Shown here piece by piece: positions 1 through 9,877 of a stretch of 33,627 nt of DNA. Every line of letters begins with the position of its first letter. Positions within the stretch are counted from its first letter, which is position 1. Location: contig PBFM01000020.1 of the NCBI GenBank assembly GCA_002718655.1, forward strand, positions 1 through 33,627, given 5' to 3'. Source of the stretch: Fidelibacterota bacterium. GTDB lineage: Bacteria > Fidelibacterota > Marinisomatia > Marinisomatales > UBA1611. The position numbers and the translations under genes were made by a program. The notes beneath the pieces were generated by a model that was not told where the DNA came from, ran no database searches, and saw nothing but the letters and a program-made list of their open reading frames with translations.

Positions 1-471
1 CCCTAGCCAGTCTATGTCATTTATAGAACATCCCCACATTTTATTAGGTGAGACAGTTGAATAACGATCAATGAATGCACGGTCAAATCCTGCATTATGA
101 GCTACAATCAAATCTGAATTCTTTAAAATAGCATCTACAATATCCCATGCAATTTGGTGATTAGCTACCATTTCATTAGTTATACCAGTTAACTGAGTAA
201 TTTCTGTTGCGATATTCTCATCGGGATCATTAAATGATTCAAATGCCTTATCTATGGCAATAATCTTACCGGTTTGACCTTCAAACTTGACAAGCTTAAT
301 TGCTATCTCGATAATCTTATCATTTTCTCTGTCTACTCCAGTAGTCTCAGTATCAAGAAAAACAACATTAACAGTATCCAAATTTGTTATAAGTAGCTCA
401 GGTACTGGTGGACCATATTCTTTTAAAAGAACACCTTTTGGATTTGACTGAATTGACTTGATAAATGTCAT
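1..471 (-). CDS. DnaQ-like DEDDh 3'-5' exonuclease (partial, runs off left edge)
   Basis: Own translation from ATG at 471: MTFIKSIQSNPKGVLLKEYGPPVPELLITNLDTVNVVFLDTETTGVDRENDKIIEIAIKL...DLIVAHNAGFDRAFIDRY; DTETTG (Exo I) and AHNAGFDR (Exo II) motifs. Start overlaps the upstream stop as ATGA. Confidence 0.85.
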   Translation of the reverse strand, partial: MTFIKSIQSNPKGVLLKEYGPPVPELLITNLDTVNVVFLDTETTGVDRENDKIIEIAIKLVKFEGQTGKIIAIDKAFESFNDPDENIATEITQLTGITNEMVANHQIAWDIVDAILKNSDLIVAHNAGFDRAFIDRYSTVSPNKMWGCSINDIDWLG

Positions 472-1184
472 GATAATTCCTTACTAAAATTGAGCATTGC
501 TATAATCTCATCTTTCATATAAGGCGCAACATAGGCATTTACATCATCATTCTGTAACTGAACAATCAACTGATTATGTATATTTAGTTCATAGTAAGTC
601 TCTAAAATGTACCTGTATAAAGAAAGTTGTAAAGAATAATGATAGAAATTGCAATCCATTATATTTTTCGTTATATCATGAGTACCCATTTTCCCTCCGT
701 ACGATGATAGTTCAATTTTTTTTGAAGTTTTCCAATCAATAATTTCATAATACCCCGTCTTATTATCCCTAGCTAAAACATCTATTGTTCCAGCTATTGA
801 TATATCTTTACTATAAACTATCGTTTCTGAAAAGACATCAATATCAGATTTTAACCTATAGTCATTTAGCCAATCCTTTCCATTAATGGCTTTAACGTCG
901 ATTGGTTCTATGCCATCCTTGATCCATCTTTCTATTTCATGATGTACTCTTGTACCATGATCTGCAGCAGCATTCCAATCGGCAATCAATGATTCAACTG
1001 TTCTTTCAGCATATTTTGGGTAGTTATTGATTAATTTTTTAGCAACCTTTTTAGGATCAAAACCTTCAAAGAAATGATCAACAAATGTAGTGACGCTCGT
1101 AAACTTGAAGTCAGGTTGATTTTTCAGTTTATATTCATGCGCTTCGCTTTGAAGAACAATATTATTATCAAAAATATTATTCAT
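468..1184 (-). CDS. PD-(D/E)XK (RecB/Cas4/phage-exonuclease-like) nuclease
   Basis: 238 aa; GTRVHHEIERW (GxxxHxxxE-type motif), AGTIDVL (GxxD) and EIIDWKTSK (D-x-K) in the order expected for RecB-like nucleases. Confidence 0.75.
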   Translation of the reverse strand: MNNIFDNNIVLQSEAHEYKLKNQPDFKFTSVTTFVDHFFEGFDPKKVAKKLINNYPKYAERTVESLIADWNAAADHGTRVHHEIERWIKDGIEPIDVKAINGKDWLNDYRLKSDIDVFSETIVYSKDISIAGTIDVLARDNKTGYYEIIDWKTSKKIELSSYGGKMGTHDITKNIMDCNFYHYSLQLSLYRYILETYYELNIHNQLIVQLQNDDVNAYVAPYMKDEIIAMLNFSKELS

Positions 1185-1336
1185 TCAATATTCTTTTCAT
1201 AAACATCATATATTTGAATTTAATATTATTTTAAAGGAATATTATGTTGTTCATTCATAAGAATATTAATTTTAATTAACTTCTTTTATTGTTTTTTAAA
1301 AATTAAATATATCTCTCAATAAAAAATCCTAAGTTT

Positions 1337-3511
1337 GTGTACTCATATTTATGTTCTATGAAAAATCCATTTCTATTTTTTTTTAATTTTTTTTTAATTT
1401 GGAACTGCAGCAGTGATAAAATGAATCAAAAGTTAAAACACCAAAACCGATTAGCTGATTCACCAAGTCCATACCTTTTACAACATGCTAATAATCCCGT
1501 TGATTGGTATCCTTGGGGACAAGAAGCATTTGAAAAGGCTGAGGAAATAAATAAGCCAATTTTCTTATCCATTGGATATTCAACCTGCCACTGGTGCCAT
1601 GTCATGGAACATGAATCTTTTGAGGATTCAACCGTAGCTGCATTAATGAATCAGAATTTTGTCAATATTAAAGTAGATAGGGAAGAAATGCCTGAAGTGG
1701 ACCATCTTTATATGTCGGTCTGCCAGGCTATGACAGGAAGAGGCGGATGGCCACTTACCATTGTGATGACCCCTGAAAAGGAACCCTTCTTTGCTGGCAC
1801 TTATTTCCCAAAAGATGGCCGAGGGCAAAGACCTGGCATGCTACAGCTTATTCCTAGCCTCGCTAATGCATGGTCAACAAAGCAAAGTGAGATTCGCGAA
1901 TCTATCCAGAAGATTGAAGATTATCTGATTCGTATCAATACAAGCATTCCAGGAGATGATTGGAATGAGGCTATGATAAGACATGCATTTGGGCAATATG
2001 TAAGCAGTTTTGACCCTGAATTTGGAGGATTTGGAAGAGCTCCAAAATTTCCATCTCCTCACAACCTAATTCTGCTTTTGAGATATAGCAAATTATACGA
2101 TGACCCTGCTGCTTTAAAGATGGTAGAGACTACTCTCAATTATATGAGGCTTGGCGGTATGTTCGATCAAATTGGTCTGGGCTTCCATCGCTACTCAACC
2201 GATAAACGATGGTTACTACCACACTTTGAAAAAATGCTTTATGACCAGGCTATGCTATCTATGGCATATCTAGAGGCATATCATTTGACCGGTAATAAGG
2301 ACTATGCAAATGTAGCAAAAGAGATTTTTTCCTATGTTTTAAGGGATATGACCGATGAAGATGGTGGGTTCTACTCTGCAGAGGATGCTGATAGCGAAGG
2401 TGAAGAAGGTACTTTCTATGTTTGGACCGAAACAGAATTGATTGAGGTATTAGGTGAAAAAAATGGAAAGATAATGGGAACGGTCTATGGATTCTTGGAA
2501 GTGGGCAATTTCCATGACGAGGCTACCGGTCAGACCACTGGAAATAATATCCCATACCTTAAGGATAATAAACATAAAATAGCCAAAGAATTTGATATGA
2601 CATTGGATGAGTTGAGCGAGGTTATTGAGGCTTCTAGGCAAAAGCTTTTTGAAGTAAGAGAAAAAAGAATCCATCCGCTAAAAGATGATAAGATATTGAC
2701 AGATTGGAATGGGCTTATGATTGCAGCATTTTCACTCGGTGGGCAGATATTGAATGAACCAGAATATACCAAGGCTGCTGAACAGGCAGCTAGATTTGTT
2801 TACAAAAAACTCCGAAATAAAAATGGAAGACTTATGAAAAGATATCGTCTTGGTAAGGCAGGATTATCACCTCATTTAGATGATTATTCTTTTTTGGTAT
2901 GGGGTTTTTTAAATCTTTATGAAGGTACCTTTAACGTGGACTATCTATCTAAAGCTATAGAACTAACCAAAATAATGAATGAGGATTTTTCTGATGAAAA
3001 TGGAGGTTTCTTTATTGGTAGCAAAAATGCAGAGAAACTGATGGTGAGAGCAAAAGATAGCTATGATAGTGCAATTCCCTCAGGAAACTCAGTTGCTGTT
3101 ATGAATCTCTATCGCCTAAGTAAAATGACAAGTAATAAAATATGGACAGAACTTGCAGATAAAACATTGAAAGCATTCACTGACCAAGCAAAACAGGCTC
3201 CTACAGGGTTTGCACATATGTTTACCGGGTTTATGTTTGACATAAAAGATTCAAAAGAAGTGGTGATAGTAGCAAATTCATATGATTCAACTACGGAAGA
3301 ACTTATTCAAAAGATTAGGGCCAATTATTCACCGAATAAAGTGGTACTATTTAAAAACCTATCTGACTCTAAGAAAATTGAAAAGATAGCCCCATGGATA
3401 TCAGCGCATTCGGTTATCGATAATAAACCCACTTTTTATGTTTGCGAGGATTTTACCTGTAAACGTCCAACAACCAATATAGAAACCGTCTTAAATTATC
3501 TTAGTGAGTAA
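1337..3511 (+). CDS. DUF255 thioredoxin-fold / YyaL (SPATA20-like) protein; start probably ATG 1358 or 1421 rather than GTG 1337
   Basis: [32 protein letters not shown]...[23 protein letters not shown]...[14 protein letters not shown], typical DUF255 opening; (a/a)6-like remainder. Confidence 0.9.
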   Translation: MYSYLCSMKNPFLFFFNFFLIWNCSSDKMNQKLKHQNRLADSPSPYLLQHANNPVDWYPWGQEAFEKAEEINKPIFLSIGYSTCHWCHVMEHESFEDSTVAALMNQNFVNIKVDREEMPEVDHLYMSVCQAMTGRGGWPLTIVMTPEKEPFFAGTYFPKDGRGQRPGMLQLIPSLANAWSTKQSEIRESIQKIEDYLIRINTSIPGDDWNEAMIRHAFGQYVSSFDPEFGGFGRAPKFPSPHNLILLLRYSKLYDDPAALKMVETTLNYMRLGGMFDQIGLGFHRYSTDKRWLLPHFEKMLYDQAMLSMAYLEAYHLTGNKDYANVAKEIFSYVLRDMTDEDGGFYSAEDADSEGEEGTFYVWTETELIEVLGEKNGKIMGTVYGFLEVGNFHDEATGQTTGNNIPYLKDNKHKIAKEFDMTLDELSEVIEASRQKLFEVREKRIHPLKDDKILTDWNGLMIAAFSLGGQILNEPEYTKAAEQAARFVYKKLRNKNGRLMKRYRLGKAGLSPHLDDYSFLVWGFLNLYEGTFNVDYLSKAIELTKIMNEDFSDENGGFFIGSKNAEKLMVRAKDSYDSAIPSGNSVAVMNLYRLSKMTSNKIWTELADKTLKAFTDQAKQAPTGFAHMFTGFMFDIKDSKEVVIVANSYDSTTEELIQKIRANYSPNKVVLFKNLSDSKKIEKIAPWISAHSVIDNKPTFYVCEDFTCKRPTTNIETVLNYLSE

Positions 3512-3698
3512 ATCATTATCTAAGCAGCTAGGCTCTACCTTAGCACATATCCAAGATTTATTTGATACAGTGATTCATGGATTTCTTAAAACATCGAATA
3601 GAAATGAGGATAACAAAGTAATCAATAATATAAAAGATGCCGGAAACTCTTATTACAAGACATATTCTGATATTAAAAAAGGAAAAGATAACGAATGA
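3504..3698 (+). CDS. Small hypothetical protein (64 aa)
   Basis: GTG start overlaps the upstream stop (3509-3511) and its stop overlaps the downstream ATG at 3695 (ATGA); charged composition; no family recognised. Confidence 0.5.
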   Translation: MSKSLSKQLGSTLAHIQDLFDTVIHGFLKTSNRNEDNKVINNIKDAGNSYYKTYSDIKKGKDNE

Positions 3699-4987
3699 AA
3701 AAACTGGCTCTTCATTGGCAGATTATCATTGGCCTTGGTCTAGGCTTAGTTTATGGTATTATTGCAACCAATTCTGGCTGGGGTAGTTTCACATCAGACT
3801 GGATTGCTCCTTTTGGAACAATATTCATAAATCTCTTAAAACTCATTGCGATGCCTCTTGTACTTTCATCTTTAATAACAGGCGTTGCGTCTTTATCTGA
3901 CATAAAAAAACTTAGCCGTATTGGTGGAAAGACCATAGGAATATACCTTGGAACTACAGCGTTAGCGGTCACACTAGGACTTATTTCAGTTAACTTGATA
4001 AAACCTGGAGATAAAATACCAAATGACATGAAAGAAAAGCTGCAGCTAACCTATCAAAAGGATGCCTCCAATAAAGCAAATACAGTTCAAGAGGTCAAGA
4101 ACAGAGGTCCTCTACAACCACTTGTTGATATGGTTCCCAGTAACTTTTTTAACTCAGCTTCCAGTAACAGGAATATGCTGCAAGTTGTTTTTATGGCAAT
4201 CTTTATAGGCATTGGTCTGATACAGATACCTAAAGAAAAGGGTAAACCATTAAAACAATTCTTTGAAAGCCTCACTGAAGTAGTAATCAAGTTAGTTGAC
4301 ATTATTATGCTAATGGCTCCCGTTGGTGTATTTGCGCTAATTGCGCAAACTATAAATAAAGTAGCTGGAAACAATCCTTCAGAGATTTTAGAACTGCTGG
4401 GCGCACTTGGCTATTATATGTTTGCGGTCATATTCGGTCTTATTGCACATACTGCAATAACCTATACAGGAATAATGAGACTTATGACAAAAATGCCACT
4501 TGAGACTTTCTATAAAGGTATCTCGCCTGCACAACTTTTAGCATTCTCCACCAGCTCAAGCGGAGCTACCTTACCGGTTACTATGGAACGATGCGAAGAA
4601 GAGCTTGGCGTCAGTGAGGAAGTATCATCATTTGTATTACCTCTCGGAGCAACCATCAATATGGATGGAACAGCTCTATATCAGGCTGTGGCGGCTATTT
4701 TTATTGCTCAAACATTGAATATGCCACTTGATATTAGTGACCAACTTACCATCGTGCTGACTACTGTATTGGCATCGATTGGTACGGCCGCTGTTCCTGG
4801 TGCTGGTATTGTAATGTTAGTAATCATACTTGAATCAGTAGGTGTTCCAAGCGCAGGAATTGCATTAATTCTTGGAGTTGATAGAATTTTAGACATGTTA
4901 AGAACTACAATAAATGTAACTGGTGACGCAACAGTAGCAGTTATTATTGCAGATTCTGAAAATCAGCTTAAAATTCCAGCAAAATAG
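3695..4987 (+). CDS. Dicarboxylate/amino acid:cation symporter (DAACS family, GltP/GltT/DctA-like)
   Basis: AFSTSSSGATLPVTMERCEEELGVSEEVSSFVLPLGATINMDGTALYQAVAAIFIAQ and DRILDMLRTTINVTGDA motifs. Confidence 0.93.
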   Translation: MKKLALHWQIIIGLGLGLVYGIIATNSGWGSFTSDWIAPFGTIFINLLKLIAMPLVLSSLITGVASLSDIKKLSRIGGKTIGIYLGTTALAVTLGLISVNLIKPGDKIPNDMKEKLQLTYQKDASNKANTVQEVKNRGPLQPLVDMVPSNFFNSASSNRNMLQVVFMAIFIGIGLIQIPKEKGKPLKQFFESLTEVVIKLVDIIMLMAPVGVFALIAQTINKVAGNNPSEILELLGALGYYMFAVIFGLIAHTAITYTGIMRLMTKMPLETFYKGISPAQLLAFSTSSSGATLPVTMERCEEELGVSEEVSSFVLPLGATINMDGTALYQAVAAIFIAQTLNMPLDISDQLTIVLTTVLASIGTAAVPGAGIVMLVIILESVGVPSAGIALILGVDRILDMLRTTINVTGDATVAVIIADSENQLKIPAK

Positions 4988-4988
4988 T

Positions 4989-5016
4989 TTTTTCAAAATT
5001 AAATTCTTAATAATAT
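4989..5016 (+). promoter_or_regulatory. Putative sigma70-type promoter for the downstream structured RNA
   Basis: -10-like TAATAT at 5011-5016 with a T-rich weak -35 (TTTTTC/TTTTCA around 4989-4995); predicted start about 5022-5024, just before the 5' strand of the long-range stem at 5027. Confidence 0.5.
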
Positions 5017-5021
5017 TGGGC

Positions 5022-5212
5022 ATAGTTTGAAAGTTCAGCGGGTAGGTTATGAATTTTTTGGATCTATACTCAACTATTGGGTGCTGTACTTCAGGCACAA
5101 AAAACAGGCCTTTCTAAAAATTAGATTAAGGAAGTTTGCTGTGCTCGAGAGGCTCCCGTCATTCATTAAACAAAGAATGATCCCAAAAAACAATCTGCCC
5201 GTACTTTCAATC
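5022..5212 (+). ncRNA. ssrS: 6S RNA-like structured RNA (candidate ssrS)
   Basis: Hand fold: 5027-5034/5203-5210 (8 bp), 5039-5048/5192-5201 (10 bp, two G-U), 5054-5064/5179-5190 (11 bp, one bulge), central bubble 5065-5078 vs 5158-5178, then 5079-5085/5151-5157, 5094-5105/5134-5145, and apical CCTT 5109-5112/AAGG 5128-5131. Total about 184 nt, rod-like with central bubble; G-U pairs favour the + strand. Confidence 0.7.
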
Positions 5213-6472
5213 AACCCAAGTTAATATTTGATTTATCCTTGATTTATTTCCCCTGATTTTTAGTTTAACAACATCCTTTTCATAAATTCGCTCAATTACT
5301 TCAACGCCTTCTTGTGCATTTGCAATATGTTTACCATTATTATAAGGAAATTCAATTTCAACTGTACTATAATTCAATTCCATTTGTTCTACAATTTTTG
5401 TTTTTACATCTCTTAGTTTCAAATGTTGTTTAGCAGAAATTGTAACAGCATCTGGAAAAGTTCGTTTTATCTTATTAATCATATTACTATCTGAAATAAG
5501 ATCAACCTTGTTTAATACTTGGACAGTTTGGATATTATTTGCTCCCATCTCTTCCAACACCTTATTAATTGTGCTCATATGGTCTATAACTTGTGGAGAG
5601 GACATATCCAGGACAATTAAAATTAAATCTGCTTCTAAAACCTCTTTCAAAGTGCTCTTGAAAGAGGCTACTAAATTATGAGGTAATTTTCTTATAAATC
5701 CTACAGTGTCACTAAGTAATAATGTGTGTGAGGTATCTAGATTTAACTTACGAACAGTTGTGTCCAAAGTTGCAAATAATTGATTTTGGATAAAAACATC
5801 AGCTCCAGTCAAAGATTTAAACAAAGTAGATTTTCCAGCGTTAGTGTATCCCACTAAGGAAACACGATACTCTGAACTACGCTTAAGGCTTTGTGTTAAA
5901 CGCTCTTTTTCTATCTTTACAAGTTCTTTTTTTAGTTTAGTTATGCGTGTTCGAATTAGTCGTCTATCTATTTCAATCTGTGTTTCGCCCATACCAGCTC
6001 TAGTACCAATTCCCCCCATTTGACGTTCTAAGTGAGTCCATTGTCGTGTAAGACGAGGCAATAAATATTCTAAAAAGGCTAGTTCTACTTGAGTTGTAGC
6101 CTCTTTGGATCGTGCGTGCTTTTGGAATATATCAAGAATAAGGCCGCTACGATCTAACACTTTTATTTCATCTGACAAATGGTGATAATTCTTTATTTGT
6201 GCAGGACTTAATTCATCATCAAATAATATTAGTTTAGAATCCAGTTCTTTCGCCTGCATTATAATTTGTTTTGCCTTCCCTTTTCCAATAAAAGTAGAAG
6301 GATTAATTTTTGATAATTTTTGTGTAATGCGTCCAACTACACTAGCTCCAGCTGTCTTTGCCAAGAGCTCTAGCTCATCTAGGTGTTCATCAATGATTAT
6401 TTCTGTTAATCCTGGTTGAATAACTCCTACAAGAAGTGCTTTTTCATCTAAAATTTCTCTTTTTTCTATCAT
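5207..6472 (-). CDS. hflX: GTPase HflX
   Basis: GERRxxxx-type N-domain, QMGGIGTRAGMGETQIEIDRR, G1 GYTNAGKSTL, DTVGFIRKLPHNLVASFKSTLKE, NKVD. Confidence 0.95.
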   Translation of the reverse strand: MIEKREILDEKALLVGVIQPGLTEIIIDEHLDELELLAKTAGASVVGRITQKLSKINPSTFIGKGKAKQIIMQAKELDSKLILFDDELSPAQIKNYHHLSDEIKVLDRSGLILDIFQKHARSKEATTQVELAFLEYLLPRLTRQWTHLERQMGGIGTRAGMGETQIEIDRRLIRTRITKLKKELVKIEKERLTQSLKRSSEYRVSLVGYTNAGKSTLFKSLTGADVFIQNQLFATLDTTVRKLNLDTSHTLLLSDTVGFIRKLPHNLVASFKSTLKEVLEADLILIVLDMSSPQVIDHMSTINKVLEEMGANNIQTVQVLNKVDLISDSNMINKIKRTFPDAVTISAKQHLKLRDVKTKIVEQMELNYSTVEIEFPYNNGKHIANAQEGVEVIERIYEKDVVKLKIRGNKSRINQILTWVD

Positions 6473-8535
6473 CCCATTATATTTTTCATACTCTTTGGAT
6501 TTGGACTACCAATTATTGTTTCTAAGAGGAGGAATATTAAGGCTAGCAATAAAAACATCTTCCATAAAGATTTACCTTGTCTTGTTTCCATAAATGAATT
6601 GGAAAAATCATCCTCAATGGTTATCCATACCATATTTTTACTATCAATCACTGATTGAATATCCCGTTGTTTAATAGATTCATTTATATATTCTTTATGA
6701 TGAAGCCTAGTGGGAAATGAAGTGAATTTCTCACCATTTGTATAAACCTTGTAAATTCCCAATTCCTTTGTATTTTTTATCAATAAGCCTTCACGATCAT
6801 ATTGAGGAACTATCATTTCTACTTGACCAGAGGGAGACATAACCTCCCAATCATTTCTTAGTTTACTTTCCTCTATTAATATCCACTTAGGTTCATCAAT
6901 TAATACTGGGGCAGTATTTATCTCATCTGTTCCTGTGAGCAAGGTAAGTCTATACAATAATGGGATCATCATACCTCGAATTGGCATATCATTCCAACGT
7001 AAATCCAATATGGAAGAAAAATAGAAAACATTTCCGCTTCCTTTCGAGAATTCTACTAAAAGTGGATCATTATTATTTAACTCTAAGTGCACTTTGTGTT
7101 TAAAGTTAAAAAGAGGTTTAACATATTTATAAACTTCGGGTAATTCTCTCTCAACATTTCGTACATAAATGTCTTGAAAAATATCCGAATCCTCGGTTTT
7201 AATCCTGGTATTAAAGAACCCCTGTCCTGCATCAACAAGATTTTCTATTGAAGGAAATCCGATTCTAGAAAGCAATTCGGATTGTGGCTTAAATTCATCA
7301 TGATATCCCTGAAACCAAATTAAGCCACCTCCTTCATCAAAAAAATTATTTAAATCATTTATGGCTTGTTCCGTTAAAATTTTTGGATTATGAATAATAA
7401 GTACATCTATATCATCTAAAAAAAGACGATTTATGCTGGCTTGTGCCTTTTTTTCAATCATAAGGAAATGTTCATTAGGGTCAATTGATTTCAAAATCAT
7501 TTCTAATATTTCTATTTCTTCTAATTCGGAGCCAATAATACTGCACCTGATTTGATCCATAATTGGCATAGATAGATACCAATTATTATCATATTCATAA
7601 TCATCCCTTGGAAGTACCATCGAACCTTCAAGTATACCAACTTCAAAAGGAAAAGCTTGGAATAAAAATTCCTTCTCTTTATCAGTTTCGAAGCCTGATA
7701 AAACCTGGCCCACACGCTGATTATTAAAAACTAATTCCAGAGGTGTATTAGGCTTTTCTTGCACACCTGAATTTCTTACTCTTGCATTAAGTTTTACTAA
7801 CTGGTTTAATGTTTTTATTCGGTTGATTGGTTCAACATTGCTTATGCCTAAATTATTCTTTATGCTGCCTGGTTGAATGAAATAAAATTTCCATTCATCA
7901 ATATTGTTTTTTTTTGAAAAAAAAGATGAGTCTGGACCGTACATCATATCACTAAATACTAAACATTCCTTAATTGGTTGAGAGATAATTTTATCTGTCA
8001 AAAACTTATTTATTGCTTGCCAAATATCATCATGAGCAACTGTGGCATTTATTGATCTAATAGAATTCCTTAGTTCAGGATCATTTGATAAACCCGAAAA
8101 AACCACTTTTGGAGGACAAGTTTGTGTGATGAGAATATCAGTTTGTTTATCGAACTGTGGTATTATTGTCATTAAACTACTTTTTGATCGTTCTAAAAAT
8201 GACCATCCTGATTGTTCAGCTGACATACTAGCAGAATTATCTACTACTACAATAAGTTTTGATTCTTGTTCAGCAGATAGCCAACCAGGCATAAATCCAT
8301 GTGTAACTGGTCTTGCCATCATCATAACTAAAGAAGCAATAAAAAAAATTCTAATTAACAATATAATAAATTTTTGAATTTGAACTTTCCTAATGGAATT
8401 AGTTTTTAGCTCTTTTATGTACCGGATTGTACTGAATTCAATTTTATTAAGCCTGTACATACTCAACAAATGGATTGATATTGGTATTGCTATAGCACTT
8501 AATAGCCATAGAACTGATGGGGCTAAAAAAGTCAT
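6469..8535 (-). CDS. BatA-like membrane protein with VWA-type region
   Basis: N-terminal FLAPSVLWLLSAIAIPISIHLL and IEFSTIRYIKEL (BatA N-terminal domain), MIDAS-like VVDNSASMS, C-terminal TM segment. Confidence 0.85.
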   Translation of the reverse strand: MTFLAPSVLWLLSAIAIPISIHLLSMYRLNKIEFSTIRYIKELKTNSIRKVQIQKFIILLIRIFFIASLVMMMARPVTHGFMPGWLSAEQESKLIVVVDNSASMSAEQSGWSFLERSKSSLMTIIPQFDKQTDILITQTCPPKVVFSGLSNDPELRNSIRSINATVAHDDIWQAINKFLTDKIISQPIKECLVFSDMMYGPDSSFFSKKNNIDEWKFYFIQPGSIKNNLGISNVEPINRIKTLNQLVKLNARVRNSGVQEKPNTPLELVFNNQRVGQVLSGFETDKEKEFLFQAFPFEVGILEGSMVLPRDDYEYDNNWYLSMPIMDQIRCSIIGSELEEIEILEMILKSIDPNEHFLMIEKKAQASINRLFLDDIDVLIIHNPKILTEQAINDLNNFFDEGGGLIWFQGYHDEFKPQSELLSRIGFPSIENLVDAGQGFFNTRIKTEDSDIFQDIYVRNVERELPEVYKYVKPLFNFKHKVHLELNNNDPLLVEFSKGSGNVFYFSSILDLRWNDMPIRGMMIPLLYRLTLLTGTDEINTAPVLIDEPKWILIEESKLRNDWEVMSPSGQVEMIVPQYDREGLLIKNTKELGIYKVYTNGEKFTSFPTRLHHKEYINESIKQRDIQSVIDSKNMVWITIEDDFSNSFMETRQGKSLWKMFLLLALIFLLLETIIGSPNPKSMKNIMG

Positions 8536-9125
8536 AAAAATGTACCAGCTAATTTCATTATGTATCCTGAAAAAATTGGTATAGTAATATTATCATTAAT
8601 TCTAAGTGGCAAAAGTTCAATACTCATCGCAGATATTGCACCTATTATTATGATTAATGGCATTAAAGTCTGACTTGATAGAGAAGCCACCAAAATACAT
8701 GCAAAGGTTCCTGCAAGCGTTCCAGATAATGTTTTATGTCCTAATTTTATCTTTGGATAAGATATTCCTACCAAAGCTGCAATTGAATCCCCTATTGTTA
8801 AAAATAATAATGCTGCTATTGCAATTTCTCGCTCAAAAATGAATGCTGTAATGGCAAATCCTAAAAAAAGCCAGGTAGCACCTGTTAAGTCACCCTCAGA
8901 TTCATTTTTTCGTAGTATTGAAATAAAAAAATAATTAAACACTTTAGAAAATAATCTTGAAAATCTTCGCATAAATTCAATAAAAATAGAGATTAATGAT
9001 AATAAACAAAAAAGAATGACCATAATATCTGGGTTTATTTCAAACCACAAATATGCAAGTGGGAAAACAGATGTCAACATATGAATTACTTTGCGAAAAA
9101 TCTCATTTCTTGGAATTTTTTTCAC
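8532..9125 (-). CDS. SEC59/DGK1/phytol kinase-like CTP-dependent polyprenol or lipid kinase family membrane protein
   Basis: Multi-TM protein with RKVIHMLTS near N-terminus and GDSIAALVGISYPKIKLGHKTLSGTLAGT motif. Confidence 0.75.
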   Translation of the reverse strand: MKKIPRNEIFRKVIHMLTSVFPLAYLWFEINPDIMVILFCLLSLISIFIEFMRRFSRLFSKVFNYFFISILRKNESEGDLTGATWLFLGFAITAFIFEREIAIAALLFLTIGDSIAALVGISYPKIKLGHKTLSGTLAGTFACILVASLSSQTLMPLIIIIGAISAMSIELLPLRINDNITIPIFSGYIMKLAGTFL

Positions 9126-9877
9126 TGGTCTATCATCTGATTGAAAATATCTTGCATATCCAAAACGCTTACTGTTAAGTCTATCTTAATTGGTTTTTCT
9201 AAGACAGTTTCTGCTGGTACCGATTGGTCTAAAACAGTATAGGGAATCAGATCTTCATTTTGTCTATAAAAGACTTTTCCTAGCTCAAAGCCTAATCGCT
9301 CTAAGTCTGCAACAGCTTTTTTCTTACTAAGACCAAAAAGATTAGGAACTTGAAAAAAATTAGGAGGTACACCTAGACTTATCGTTAAGTGCAAACCCAT
9401 ACCTTTATTTAGCATATCACCACCTTTCGGATACTGCCACGTTACATTGCCAGATGGAACATCTGAATTATATTCTTTGTACACAGTATCCACTTCTAAA
9501 CCTACTTGGCTTAAAGCTAACTCAGCACTTCTTAGAGACCTTCCAATTAAGTCTGGGATTGGAACCATTTTTTCAGGTTGAGAGATTTTTAACCGTATGG
9601 TCCTTCCCTTTTTTACCCTTGTATTGGGAGCAGGATATTGATCAACTATTGTTTCCGGTTCGTAAGAACCAGAAAAAAGAGTATCTGATACAAGACTACG
9701 GTAACCTTCATCATCTAATACTTTCATTGCATACTTTAACTTTTTGTCAATGACGTTCACCATATATTTCCCTGTATGCATACGTACATATTTTGGCATA
9801 ACATAGTTATCAAATAAAACAATAACTAGTAGACTAAGTATTACAAATACAGTTAGGTATATTGCAGATAATTTCAA
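9122..9877 (-). CDS. PASTA domain-containing membrane-anchored protein
   Basis: One N-terminal TM followed by about three PASTA repeats (VPIPDLIGRSLRSAELALSQVGLEV..., VPNLFGLSKKKAVADLERLGFELG...); no kinase domain. Confidence 0.85.
   Translation of the reverse strand: MKLSAIYLTVFVILSLLVIVLFDNYVMPKYVRMHTGKYMVNVIDKKLKYAMKVLDDEGYRSLVSDTLFSGSYEPETIVDQYPAPNTRVKKGRTIRLKISQPEKMVPIPDLIGRSLRSAELALSQVGLEVDTVYKEYNSDVPSGNVTWQYPKGGDMLNKGMGLHLTISLGVPPNFFQVPNLFGLSKKKAVADLERLGFELGKVFYRQNEDLIPYTVLDQSVPAETVLEKPIKIDLTVSVLDMQDIFNQMIDQ

Noticed and set aside
1643-4896. Opposite-strand ORFs of 60-95 aa within the yyaL-like and symporter genes (for example 1643..1828, 3751..4029, 4087..4374)
   Set aside because: They mirror strong coding sequences and show no family resemblance or plausible start context.
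5160-5180. TCATTC-N-GAATGA hairpin as an intrinsic terminator between convergent genes
   Set aside because: Short AT-rich stem and no following U-tract; it sits inside the 3' side of the central bubble of the 6S-like fold, where a small local hairpin is not unexpected.
5027-5224. 65-aa + strand ORF (and overlapping 4898..5098 on -) in the symporter-hflX gap
   Set aside because: No protein family resemblance; the interval is better explained by the extensive long-range base pairing of a structured RNA.
7907-7924. T9-G-A8 tract inside the BatA-like gene as a hairpin or slippage site
   Set aside because: Comparable 8-10 nt A/T runs occur in many genes here, including YfhO (15774-15782) and GT2 genes (21877-21885, 23341-23348); consistent with base composition.
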